A program made the position numbers and the translations under genes. 64,000 nt of DNA, taken from Bacillus sp. RO3 (lineage in GTDB: Bacteria > Bacillota > Bacilli > Bacillales > Bacillaceae_B). Positions 33,978 through 41,690 of the stretch are shown here, in pieces (positions within the stretch are counted from its first letter, which is position 1; each line of letters starts with the position of its first letter). The notes beneath the pieces are model-generated. The model did no database searches. It was not told the DNA's origin and was given only the letters and a program-made list of their open reading frames with translations. Location: assembly GCF_012911895.1 (NCBI RefSeq), contig NZ_JAAXCV010000034.1:62001-126000 (forward strand). Reading direction: 5' to 3'.

Positions 33978-35091
33978 ACGTAAGCACCTCTTTCTCCAAT
34001 TGATGAAACACATTCTCCAAGTCTTCAATAAGGTCATCTATATATTCGATTCCCACCGAAAATCGCAGGAGTCTGTTGCATATCCCTATCTTTTTTCTTT
34101 CTTCCTCAGGAATGTCAGCATGTGTTTGCGTAGCAGGATAAGTGATGAAGCTTTCTACTCCACCCAGGCTTTCTGCAAATGTAATGACCTTCAAGTGTTT
34201 CAGGAAGGGGGCAACCCATTCTTCTTTTGCAATACGAAAAGAAAGCATTCCTCCCTTTCCTGGATATAAAACATCCGTTACACATTCATGCTCTTCAAGG
34301 TACTTTGCCAGTCTCTTTGCATTTTTTTCATGCTGAGCCATGCGAAGACTCAGGGTTTTCATTCCCCTTAATAAGAGCCAACAATCGAATGGGGCAAGCA
34401 CCGCACCTATAGAGTTTTGGATAGTATAGAGCTTTTCACCAAGATCTGTTGTATTTACGACCACAATGCCAGCCAATACATCATTGTGTCCCCCTAAATA
34501 TTTCGTAGCGCTGTGAATCACCATATCCGCCCCATTGGTAATGGGTTTCTGCAGCACAGGTGTGTAAAAGGTATTGTCGACAATGAGAAGCAGCCCCCTT
34601 TCTTTTGCTATGTCGGCTACTTCTGAGATACTCGCCTCATTCATTAACGGATTGGTAGGAGATTCAAGGAAAATGGCTCTGGTCTCGGCAGATATCTTTC
34701 CCTTTATTGCCCCTATGTCACTTGTATCAATAAAGTGAAATTTGATCCCATATTGTGCTTCATACTGAACGAATAATCGGTAGCTGCCACCGTATAAATC
34801 TTTCGACACAATCAATTCATCCCCGCTCACAAATAGGTTCAAAACGGCCTGGATGGCCGCCATCCCCGAACTAAAGGCAAATCCCCTCTCCCCCTCCTCC
34901 AATTCTGCAAGAGTTTCTTCTAATGTAGTACGGGTCGGATTACCCGTTCTTGAATAATCATAGCCTGTCGATTCCCCGATCCCCTTATGTGCATAGGCAG
35001 TGGTTAAATGAATAGGCAGGCTTACGGCACCCGTACCGGGATCTTTTCGGTTTCCTGCCTGGACCAGTAACGTATCAATATGATTTTTCAA
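33970..35091 (-). CDS. metI: Cystathionine gamma-synthase / O-acylhomoserine (thiol)-lyase
   Basis: The 373-residue PLP enzyme has YDYSRTGNPTRTTLEETLAELEEG, FSSGMAAIQ and the lysine in IHSATKYLGGHNDVLAG. It condenses O-acylhomoserine with cysteine (or sulfide). The length equals that of B. subtilis MetI. The start is TTG 35091, behind AAGGAGAG, and homology begins right there; the frame runs upstream through the SAM-I terminator but this part cannot be coding. It is the first gene of metI-metC-yitJ-metH. Confidence 0.93.
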   Translation of the reverse strand: MKNHIDTLLVQAGNRKDPGTGAVSLPIHLTTAYAHKGIGESTGYDYSRTGNPTRTTLEETLAELEEGERGFAFSSGMAAIQAVLNLFVSGDELIVSKDLYGGSYRLFVQYEAQYGIKFHFIDTSDIGAIKGKISAETRAIFLESPTNPLMNEASISEVADIAKERGLLLIVDNTFYTPVLQKPITNGADMVIHSATKYLGGHNDVLAGIVVVNTTDLGEKLYTIQNSIGAVLAPFDCWLLLRGMKTLSLRMAQHEKNAKRLAKYLEEHECVTDVLYPGKGGMLSFRIAKEEWVAPFLKHLKVITFAESLGGVESFITYPATQTHADIPEEERKKIGICNRLLRFSVGIEYIDDLIEDLENVFHQLEKEVLTYE

Positions 35092-35127
35092 CTTTCTTCT
35101 CTCCTTTTCTTCCTTGAAATCGAAAAG

Positions 35128-35166
35128 AAAAAAACAAAAAACCTTCTTAAAAAATAAGAAGGTTTT
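35128..35166 (-). terminator. SAM-I riboswitch expression-platform terminator
   Basis: On the minus strand AACCTTCTTA pairs with TAAGAAGGTT and is followed by TTTTTTGTTTTTTT. It lies between the aptamer and the metI start. Confidence 0.9.
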
Positions 35167-35181
35167 GTACATTCGTTTTCC

Positions 35182-35290
35182 CTCTTATCGTTCAAGTTGA
35201 CATCAACTTGCTGGAATTAGCACCATACCTGATACTGCGGCTGGTTGCTGAGGTGTCGTCGGGCCAGTCCCTCTACCTCTCTTGATAAGA
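35182..35290 (-). promoter_or_regulatory. SAM-I (S-box) riboswitch aptamer
   Basis: The minus strand shows the S-box core: CTTATCAAGAGAGGT at the 5' side, GGGACTGGCCCGACGA, CACCTCAGCAACC, GGTGCTAATTCC and the closing GATAAGAG. Binding of S-adenosylmethionine stabilises the aptamer and allows the downstream terminator, shutting off the met operon. Confidence 0.97.
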
Positions 35291-35347
35291 AACTATATGA
35301 TTGTGTGAAAAATAACTTTCCCATAACTTATAACAAAGAATGTTAAT

Positions 35348-35353
35348 TGTCAA
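35348..35353 (-). promoter_or_regulatory. -35 box of the met operon promoter
   Basis: A perfect TTGACA on the minus strand lies about 60 bases upstream of the aptamer. The -10 (TAAGTT at 17-base spacing) is weak, so the promoter assignment is tentative. Confidence 0.5.
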
Positions 35354-35414
35354 TGAGAATTATGAATTATCTGAAAAGATATGATGATGATCGGTCACAC
35401 CAGCAGGTTCTAAG

Positions 35415-36413
35415 TTACTGATAAATCCCGATTTTTTCTTTAATTTCTTTCAAAAAGGGAATCGTTTTTTTTCTGGCTTTCTTTGCTCCATCGTATAGGA
35501 TAGCATCAAGCTTCCGGGGATTGGCTATCAGTTCATCATATTTCAAGCGAGGTTCTGCAATAAAGGAATTCATTACTCCAAATAGCTCTTTCTTCGCTTC
35601 CCCCCAGCCTATCCCTTTTTCAAATCTCCTTCTCATCTCTACAGTTTGTTCGATGGTGGCAAATTCTTTGTAAAGGGCAAAAATGACGGATGAGTCAGGG
35701 TCCTTAGGCTCTTCAGCCGGCATGGAATCAGTCTTGATCTTATTGATCAGTTTTTGAAGCTTTTTTGGTTCCTCGAACAAAGGAATCGTATTGTTATAGC
35801 TTTTGCTCATTTTACGTCCGTCGAGTCCAGGTATAACGGATGTTTCTTCCTGAATGATATATTCTGGGATCGTAAATATTTTTCCATATTGTTTGTTGAA
35901 GCTTTCAGCCAGGTCACGTGCGATTTCAACATGTTGTATCTGGTCTTTCCCCACAGGCACCAACTCTGTTTGAAAGAGGAGAATATCAGCGGCCATTAAT
36001 ATGGGGTACGTGAATAATCCCATGTTGATTCCTGCATCTACATCTTTTCCACTACGTTGATTTCCCTCTGCAAGGGATTTGTAAGCGTGAGCACGATTCA
36101 TCAATCCCTTGGGTGCAAAACAGGAAAGAATCCAGCTTAACTCAAAAATTTCAGGAATGTCGGATTGACGATAAAAGATTGCCCGATCAGGGTCGAGGCC
36201 GAGAGCCAACCAGGCTGCAGCGACTCCGTATGAAAGTTCCTTCAATTGATTTTGATCGTGTATTTTGGTAAGACCATGATAGTCTGCAACAAAGTATGCC
36301 TTCTGGTATGATTCATTCTCTGCCAAACGCAATGCAGGTTTAATCGCTCCAATATAATTCCCCAAGTGGATCTGTCCAGTAGGTTTTATCCCCGTCAGAA
36401 CTGTTTTACCCAT
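35415..36413 (-). CDS. trpS: Tryptophanyl-tRNA synthetase
   Basis: The 332-residue class I synthetase has the HIGH-type motif PTGQIHLGNYIGA and the KMSKS motif in GLDGRKMSKSYNNTIP, as well as AYKSL and GIGWGEAKKEL typical of bacterial TrpRS. It charges tRNA-Trp. The length is standard. ATG follows AGGTGAAGGGGT. A T-box leader with UGG specifier precedes it, so expression rises when uncharged tRNA-Trp accumulates. Confidence 0.96.
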   Translation of the reverse strand: MGKTVLTGIKPTGQIHLGNYIGAIKPALRLAENESYQKAYFVADYHGLTKIHDQNQLKELSYGVAAAWLALGLDPDRAIFYRQSDIPEIFELSWILSCFAPKGLMNRAHAYKSLAEGNQRSGKDVDAGINMGLFTYPILMAADILLFQTELVPVGKDQIQHVEIARDLAESFNKQYGKIFTIPEYIIQEETSVIPGLDGRKMSKSYNNTIPLFEEPKKLQKLINKIKTDSMPAEEPKDPDSSVIFALYKEFATIEQTVEMRRRFEKGIGWGEAKKELFGVMNSFIAEPRLKYDELIANPRKLDAILYDGAKKARKKTIPFLKEIKEKIGIYQ

Positions 36414-36453
36414 ACCCCTTCACCTCACTCGAAATGATAAAAAATAAACACAA

Positions 36454-36720
36454 AAAGGGCTTCCCGTCCCCTAAAAAGGACGAGAAACCCGTGGTGCCAC
36501 CTTTATTCGCTTACATAGTAGTATAAGCGCACTCATATGTATAGAAATCGCCTTCCATACACCGTCCCCTTTATCGGAGAGACCTTCCGCCTCGACCTAC
36601 TCATTTCAGCCAGGATGCTCAAAAGCCCATTCAACGGTCTCTCCATGCTGATTTACACCAACCATCAGCTCTCTGAAATGTTTCGTCCGCCTACTCTTCT
36701 TTTTCATCGCATGTGATTAT
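36454..36720 (-). promoter_or_regulatory. T-box riboswitch of trpS, specifier UGG
   Basis: The minus strand has the T-box core AAAGGTGGCACCACGGG and a terminator (36454-36490) with GGACGGGAAGCCC followed by TTTTTG. The specifier TGG lies at 36629-36627, followed by G, in GAATGGGC. The bulge TGGC would pair with a GCCA tail, matching a G discriminator of tRNA-Trp. Confidence 0.94.
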
Positions 36721-36737
36721 GATAAAGCATTTCCATT

Positions 36738-36766
36738 ATTTTAATGCACTTGAAAAAATTGGTCAA
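36738..36766 (-). promoter_or_regulatory. trpS promoter
   Basis: TTGACC (36766-36761), 17 bases, TAAAAT (36743-36738) on the minus strand, directly before the T-box stem I. Confidence 0.8.
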
Positions 36767-36781
36767 GTGGATATCATATAT

Positions 36782-37408
36782 TTATATTTCTCTGGATGAA
36801 AATGGCAGAAGGAGCTTTATGCCCCTTTTATTGAATGGTAAAACTTTCATGTCTGCGATCAGGTGACTCGTATAACCGATGACACAAGCTTCAAATACTC
36901 CATCCACCATGATGGATGACTCTAAATGGTGAGCAATCATTCCATAAAAAAGGACACCTAGGAAGGAATGGGTATAAGATCGATGAGAAACGAATGAAGC
37001 TGTGAATAGGTAGATCCCCAACATCCATAGCCAAGTCTCATTTAACTGCCATCCACATGCCGACACTCCTATCCCAGTAATCATCAACATCCTTCTTTGG
37101 GTGATGAATCCGGAGAGAATGATCATACCAACACCGTATGCAATACCAAACCATCTATCCTCCCCGATTCCTTCTAGATAGCTGTATAATATCATTAAGA
37201 ATCCTATCATTTGTGCCACAGCCCTAATCATTTTCGCTGAGAAAGTAACCTTATTACTAAGCTTCCCGTCAATATCCAGATCAGGCATGAGTCCTGATAA
37301 CCCGCCGATTGCAACAAGTACTACAGTCGTACCGGGTCCTGATCCATATGAGTTGGCGACTATGAAACCTGTTGCTGCTCCGATTGCCATATGTGCTGTG
37401 CCGTTCAA
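36782..37408 (-). CDS. YdjM-like membrane-bound putative metal-dependent hydrolase (DUF457)
   Basis: The 208-residue protein has four to five membrane segments and the DUF457 histidine/aspartate pattern: N-terminal TAHMAIGAATG, GLMPDLDIDGK, VSHRSYTHSFLG and HLIADMKVLPFN. The ligands D, H and D are those expected for the LexA-regulated YdjM family. Substrate unknown. The ATG sits six bases after AGGAGGT. It ends just inside the trpS promoter region. Confidence 0.87.
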   Translation of the reverse strand: MNGTAHMAIGAATGFIVANSYGSGPGTTVVLVAIGGLSGLMPDLDIDGKLSNKVTFSAKMIRAVAQMIGFLMILYSYLEGIGEDRWFGIAYGVGMIILSGFITQRRMLMITGIGVSACGWQLNETWLWMLGIYLFTASFVSHRSYTHSFLGVLFYGMIAHHLESSIMVDGVFEACVIGYTSHLIADMKVLPFNKRGIKLLLPFSSREI

Positions 37409-37461
37409 TTGTGACCTCCTACTTCCCTTTCACATTATGCTGTAGATTACTATGATAGCTT

Positions 37462-38133
37462 TTATGACCTTCTTTGACCATGGGTAGAATGTATTGTTCC
37501 CTGCACTTCTTTCAGGCATGACGAAATGCGGTCAATGATTTCACTCAAATACGATCTTTTATGTGGAACAAAATCTAGATAACTAACTGATTTCGAGGAA
37601 TATTTTTGTTCTCCTTCTTCGACGATAAAACCCTCTACCTCAATTTCCGTTTTCTCACATTGTACAAGTGCTTTAAAGTCTTGAAGTGTCGAACGATATA
37701 TACCGGCCACTTCTTCTGGTTGAAGTCGGAAAACGTCGTAGGCAACAGGCTTGGAATAGAGGAACACATGGGTTAATTCCCTATCAATGAAGTCCCCTTG
37801 AATTAATTCTCCTTTCAAAATGCCCAATGGCTCCAGTTCATTCATCTTGATCATGACACCTAGCTCTTCATGAATTTCTCTAATACCATCCTCTATTGTC
37901 TCATGGGATAAGATATGCCCGGCTGCGGTTATATCAAGTAATCCCCCGTAATCCTTCTTGTGATTACTTCTTAATTGAAAGTATAGATACACATCACCCT
38001 GATCACCGTCATGATGGGCAATCCAGCAGTGAAACGTTTCATGCCAAAAGCCTTTAGCATGGACTTCAGATCTCGTCGCCACTCCGCATCTTTTTCCGCT
38101 GTCATCAAAGATGGCCAGTTGCTCATTTTCCAC
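37462..38133 (-). CDS. NUDIX hydrolase, YfcD/IDI-like
   Basis: The 223-residue protein has a Nudix box GHILSHETIEDGIREIHEELGV, the G-x5-E-x7-R-E-x2-E-E-x-G pattern, framed by FHCWIAHHDGDQGDVYLYFQLR and a long C-terminal extension. The N-terminal EQLAIFDDSGKRCGVATRSEVH matches YfcD-type NUDIX proteins related to isopentenyl diphosphate isomerase. Substrate unknown. The start is GTG 38133 with GGAGGG seven bases upstream, overlapping the HAD gene by 11 bases; the two are translationally coupled. Confidence 0.87.
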   Translation of the reverse strand: MENEQLAIFDDSGKRCGVATRSEVHAKGFWHETFHCWIAHHDGDQGDVYLYFQLRSNHKKDYGGLLDITAAGHILSHETIEDGIREIHEELGVMIKMNELEPLGILKGELIQGDFIDRELTHVFLYSKPVAYDVFRLQPEEVAGIYRSTLQDFKALVQCEKTEIEVEGFIVEEGEQKYSSKSVSYLDFVPHKRSYLSEIIDRISSCLKEVQGTIHSTHGQRRS

Positions 38134-38803
38134 CTGAATCCCTCCGTTCGTTCATTTCCTCCAGATATTCCTTAATTTCCATCAGGTCCTCAACCACAAT
38201 ATCAGCTTCACGTAACTCGATTTCCTGCGAAAAGTCAAAGGCGCAGCCGATTGACAGTAAATCATTCGCCCTTGCCCCTTCGAAGTCTGACAGTCTATCA
38301 CCAATCACGACACCGTAGGAAAGATCATGTTCTTCTTTGATCCTTTGAATCAACTTCCCTTTATCATTTGATTTGATTTCCTGGATGCTGTAACAGTTTT
38401 CAATCCACTGATCCAATTGATAATACTCAACTATTGCCTTAAGATAATGAGGGTATCCATTGCTGGCTACGAAGATACGGTAGCCTCTTTCGGAAAGATA
38501 AGTTAATATTTCTACAGTATGGGGGTATAATTTCCCTTTGCCCCTATAAATATTTTCAATCAGTAATGTTTGAAATAGATCATTTACTTCAGTATGTACA
38601 TGGACAGGATGATGAGGGATGAGGGTTTCCCACACAACGGAAAGAGGCACACCCATGATAGCCCTGTATGCCTCGACAGGCGTTTCTCCATTCCACATCC
38701 CTTTATCTCTCAATAGTTGAAAGGTATCCTGGAGGGACTCTTCAAGAATTTGGTTCGTTTGAAACAACGTTCCATCCATATCAAAAATCATTGCAGCTTT
38801 CAT
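38123..38803 (-). CDS. HAD family phosphatase
   Basis: The 226-residue protein has HAD motif I FDMDGTLFQTN, motif II VASNGYP, and motif III/IV YGVVIGDRLSDFEGARAND with a conserved lysine in SNDKGKLIQ. A four-helix C1 cap follows motif I, as in PGP/beta-phosphoglucomutase-like HADs. It dephosphorylates small phosphoesters. GGAGAATAT precedes ATG. It is followed and overlapped by the NUDIX gene, suggesting joint nucleotide or phosphometabolite housekeeping. Confidence 0.87.
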   Translation of the reverse strand: MKAAMIFDMDGTLFQTNQILEESLQDTFQLLRDKGMWNGETPVEAYRAIMGVPLSVVWETLIPHHPVHVHTEVNDLFQTLLIENIYRGKGKLYPHTVEILTYLSERGYRIFVASNGYPHYLKAIVEYYQLDQWIENCYSIQEIKSNDKGKLIQRIKEEHDLSYGVVIGDRLSDFEGARANDLLSIGCAFDFSQEIELREADIVVEDLMEIKEYLEEMNERRDSGGK

Positions 38804-38942
38804 ATATATTCTCCTTTAATGCCTTACTTACATTTATATTTACAAAGTGGACCTTCCCTAATCATATTAATTTCATATTGGAGATCCTGACCTTATCATT
38901 CGTTTTCCCTTCGGACTTTTAGGAAATCTGTTTTCTTTCCCA

Positions 38943-38975
38943 CAAAAAAAACACGAGAACGCTTCTCCCGTGTGT
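38943..38975 (-). terminator. Terminator of the 38993 gene
   Basis: ACACGGGAGAAG pairs with CTTCTCGTGT-like sequence on the minus strand and is followed by eight T. Confidence 0.75.
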
Positions 38976-38992
38976 GAACTCCTTCAATCAGT

Positions 38993-39172
38993 TTAAGATG
39001 CATCAGGAAGATAGAATAGGACCGTCAACATCATGCCGATAACAGAAAAGATGACAATACTCACTGCTACAGACCTGTGAGACCTTGACACATGCTTCTT
39101 CTTTAACACGTTAATAAACTTAAAAGCCAATAACGAAAGAATAAACAACGATACAAATAAGAGCTCGCTCAT
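38993..39172 (-). CDS. Small two-helix membrane protein, unknown
   Basis: The 59-residue protein has two hydrophobic helices, SELLFVSLFILSLLAFKFI and VAVSIVIFSVIGMMLTVLFY, joined by a basic loop KKKHVSRSHRS. The start 39172 is favoured by AAAGGGA six bases upstream; a longer frame to 39232 has no site. No family recognised. Confidence 0.65.
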   Translation of the reverse strand: MSELLFVSLFILSLLAFKFINVLKKKHVSRSHRSVAVSIVIFSVIGMMLTVLFYLPDAS

Positions 39173-39261
39173 GGACAATCCCTTTCTCCAGTAAGGTGTG
39201 TTCATTTTTAAGATATGTTCATACTTTACCATAATTTCTTATTCAAAAAAATTATTTATCC

Positions 39262-40476
39262 TTAAAAATAGTAATAAACCCATCGAGGAGTTTTCCTTAA
39301 CGCTTTTTCCCATGCAGGCAATTTATTGAAAGCATTCATCGTTAGTTTTTCACTATCATGAATATCGTTATGAATGAGTGATTCCAACTCCCGGGCAATT
39401 TTCTCATCTCGAATGATGCAGTTGCTTTCATCATTTAAATAAAAGCTTCGCGGATCCCAATTCGCAGTACCGATGTCTGCCCATTTATGATCGATGACCA
39501 TGACTTTTCCATGGAAGAAGCCTTTTTCATATAAATAAAGATCGATCCCGCTCTCTAACAAACTTTTTTCAATTTGATAACTTGGAGGTTTAGTGAACCA
39601 TGCATCAGTATCATCCGGAACGAGTATCTTCACTTCAACTCCTCTATTCACTGCCTTCTTTAACGCTGCAATCAACGGTGCATTGGGAATGAAATAGGGG
39701 GTGGTAATGGTCAGACTCTCTTGAGCCCCATCGATCCATTCGATTGTTTTATTCACGAGGCTGTCTCCTGTTGAAAATATGAAGTGCACATTACTTTCCT
39801 CTCTTTCCTCTATTGGAACATAAGGAGTATGGATTCCCTTTCGATTGCCTCCATCTTCAAGCCAGTCCCTTTTGAATTGCAAAGCCACATCTTTGGCTGC
39901 ATCTCCCTCCAACCGGATATGATAATCCCTCCAATATCCTAATTCCGGATCTTTGCCAAGATACTCATCCCCCATATTAAAACCTCCCATATAGGCTGTA
40001 TTTCCATCAATGGAGATGAGTCTACGATGATTCCGGTGGTGAACAGAATAAAACAGGTTCTTCAGGGAGAGGGGTCTGCTTTTTACTATGTTAACCCCTC
40101 CTTCTTCCATGCGCTTTACAGTCTTCTTCTTAATATCTGAGCCTAACAAGTCAGCGGACAAGCGGACATCCACACCTTCTTGAGCTTTCTTTATTAACAA
40201 ATCAAAAAAACGGTTGGAAACCTCATCGTCCCTGATGATGAAAAAATGTATCCATACAAAGGATTCAGCTCTCCTTATATCTTCAAATAAGACTTCATAT
40301 ACACTTTCCCCAGTATTGTAAACGCTGATAGAAGCTTTACTGGTAATGGTTTCTGTAATGGGGTGAGTTCTTGTGTAATTCTTCACTCCTTGCCTGACAT
40401 CCCAATGCATGATCATGAACAAAACCACGATGCTTGCAGCCAGAAGCAGAAGCCCGATTAACCCTTTTTTCACCAA
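39262..40476 (-). CDS. Phospholipase D-type cardiolipin synthase-like protein
   Basis: The 404-residue protein has an N-terminal anchor (residues 4-23) and two PLDc motifs. The second, FFHGKVMVID, is canonical; the first reads NHRRLISIDG, so the HxK lysine is replaced by arginine (H150, R152, D157). The surrounding FVWIHFFIIRDDEV, YMGGFNMGDEYLG and TANWDPRSF fit the Bacillus YwiE/YwjE cardiolipin synthase group. It would join two phosphatidylglycerols. The R substitution may reduce or alter activity. Site AAGGCGGTGAG precedes the start. Single gene, no operon partner. Confidence 0.85.
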   Translation of the reverse strand: MVKKGLIGLLLLAASIVVLFMIMHWDVRQGVKNYTRTHPITETITSKASISVYNTGESVYEVLFEDIRRAESFVWIHFFIIRDDEVSNRFFDLLIKKAQEGVDVRLSADLLGSDIKKKTVKRMEEGGVNIVKSRPLSLKNLFYSVHHRNHRRLISIDGNTAYMGGFNMGDEYLGKDPELGYWRDYHIRLEGDAAKDVALQFKRDWLEDGGNRKGIHTPYVPIEEREESNVHFIFSTGDSLVNKTIEWIDGAQESLTITTPYFIPNAPLIAALKKAVNRGVEVKILVPDDTDAWFTKPPSYQIEKSLLESGIDLYLYEKGFFHGKVMVIDHKWADIGTANWDPRSFYLNDESNCIIRDEKIARELESLIHNDIHDSEKLTMNAFNKLPAWEKALRKTPRWVYYYF

Positions 40477-40545
40477 GGAAACTCACCGCCTTTCTATTTA
40501 ATAGTAGCTTTTGTTTAAGGAGCAGGACTATACATTTCTAAGAAA

Positions 40546-40580
40546 ACAAAAAGAGCATTAACTTGGCGTTAATGCTCTCA
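40546..40580 (-). terminator. Terminator of the VanZ-like gene
   Basis: AGAGCATTAAC pairs with GTTAATGCTCT and is followed by TTTTTG on the minus strand. The stem overlaps the stop codon. Confidence 0.8.
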
Positions 40581-41135
40581 TTTTTTCCTCTTGTTGACTC
40601 TTATAAGGTTATAAATGATACGTACGCATACAAATATGAATCCACCTATAAATGAACCAAGGGTATTCATGATCCAATCATCAATATCCGTTGCTCTTCC
40701 CAAAGGAAGATAATATTGTGCAAGCTCAATACCAAAGGAAAAGAGTGCGCCTATAAATGTAACCATTAATACAATCTGTTTCGAATGCCTCATCCACCAG
40801 GCAATGAAAAAGGTGAGAGGAATAAATAAGAGTATATTGGCCAGCAAATTTCGAATAGGCACATCTAAATGAATGCGATAAATTAAATTTAACTTAAGAT
40901 TGGAGAATGGATCTAAATTCACAGACCCTTCTGATACGTTCCCACCTGTCAATGGGGTGAGGGTAATCAAACAAATCGCTGTGATGGTTATGCATGTAAA
41001 CAAGACGGGCAGTAAATTCATCCATCTGCCCTTCCCTTTTCTTTTCTTCCAAAAGGAGACTGCAAAGATAAGGGACACCGTCACGACCACAATAATGGGA
41101 AGTACCCAACCAAATGCGCTCCATAATTCTTTCAT
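40578..41135 (-). CDS. VanZ-like membrane protein
   Basis: The 185-residue protein has four to five membrane helices and the VanZ pattern: ITLTPLTGG, VPIRNLLANILLFIPLTFF and GIELAQYYLPLGRATDIDDWIMNTLGSFIG. VanZ proteins give low-level teicoplanin resistance in some hosts, but most Bacillus copies have unknown roles. A GTAGGATACGAAATC leader gives only a weak ribosome site before ATG. Its terminator overlaps the stop. Confidence 0.88.
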   Translation of the reverse strand: MKELWSAFGWVLPIIVVVTVSLIFAVSFWKKRKGKGRWMNLLPVLFTCITITAICLITLTPLTGGNVSEGSVNLDPFSNLKLNLIYRIHLDVPIRNLLANILLFIPLTFFIAWWMRHSKQIVLMVTFIGALFSFGIELAQYYLPLGRATDIDDWIMNTLGSFIGGFIFVCVRIIYNLIRVNKRKK

Positions 41136-41215
41136 GATTTCGTATCCTACTTTCTTTTATGCTACAACACTTTCCTCCGGTTTGTTTATCATGATATATG
41201 TGTTCGGTAGTGGAC

Positions 41216-41683
41216 TTATGACAATATCCTGATGGTCACATCCGCTGAATCTTTATCCTTCCCATTCCAAGAAGTGTGAATTTCAAATGTCCCTTCCTCA
41301 AAAAACAATGGAAATTTGCGTTTAAAGAATGGCTGCATCGGTAATTTCAGAGCTTCTGTTTTTGGGACCCATACAAGACTGCCTTCAGGTGGGTGTTCAA
41401 GGAGATCACCGGATGTTTCATAAGCAAGGAAATTGTACACCATATATCGAAAACCTTCCTCCGGGACCACATATTCATCTAACCCTTTATACCTTATTTT
41501 TTCCACATGTAAACCCGTTTCTTCCCTTACTTCACGTATTGCTCCGTCTAGGGGACTTTCAGGGAAATCAATTTTCCCTCCAGGTGCGATATAACCTGGG
41601 TATTGTTTCGATTGCGGTCTATCCAGCAAAAGTACGTCATTCCCCTGTTGTACCATGACTAATGTATACATCACTGTCTTCAC
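41216..41683 (-). CDS. NUDIX hydrolase, 8-oxo-dGTP diphosphatase type
   Basis: The 155-residue protein has the box GGKIDFPESPLDGAIREVREETGL, matching G-x5-E-x7-REVxEExG, preceded by VLLLDRPQSKQYPGYIAPGG. MutT/YvcI-like proteins of this kind hydrolyse nucleotide triphosphates. The start is GTG 41683 with GGTGAGG at spacing of five to six, just after the selB stop; ATG 41671 is an alternative. It appears to be the last gene of the selB operon. Confidence 0.87.
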   Translation of the reverse strand: MKTVMYTLVMVQQGNDVLLLDRPQSKQYPGYIAPGGKIDFPESPLDGAIREVREETGLHVEKIRYKGLDEYVVPEEGFRYMVYNFLAYETSGDLLEHPPEGSLVWVPKTEALKLPMQPFFKRKFPLFFEEGTFEIHTSWNGKDKDSADVTIRILS

Positions 41684-41690
41684 TAATTCC

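Noticed and set aside
41329..41658. 109-residue plus-strand frame opposite the NUDIX gene
   Set aside because: Antisense to a gene with a perfect Nudix box; no start signal.
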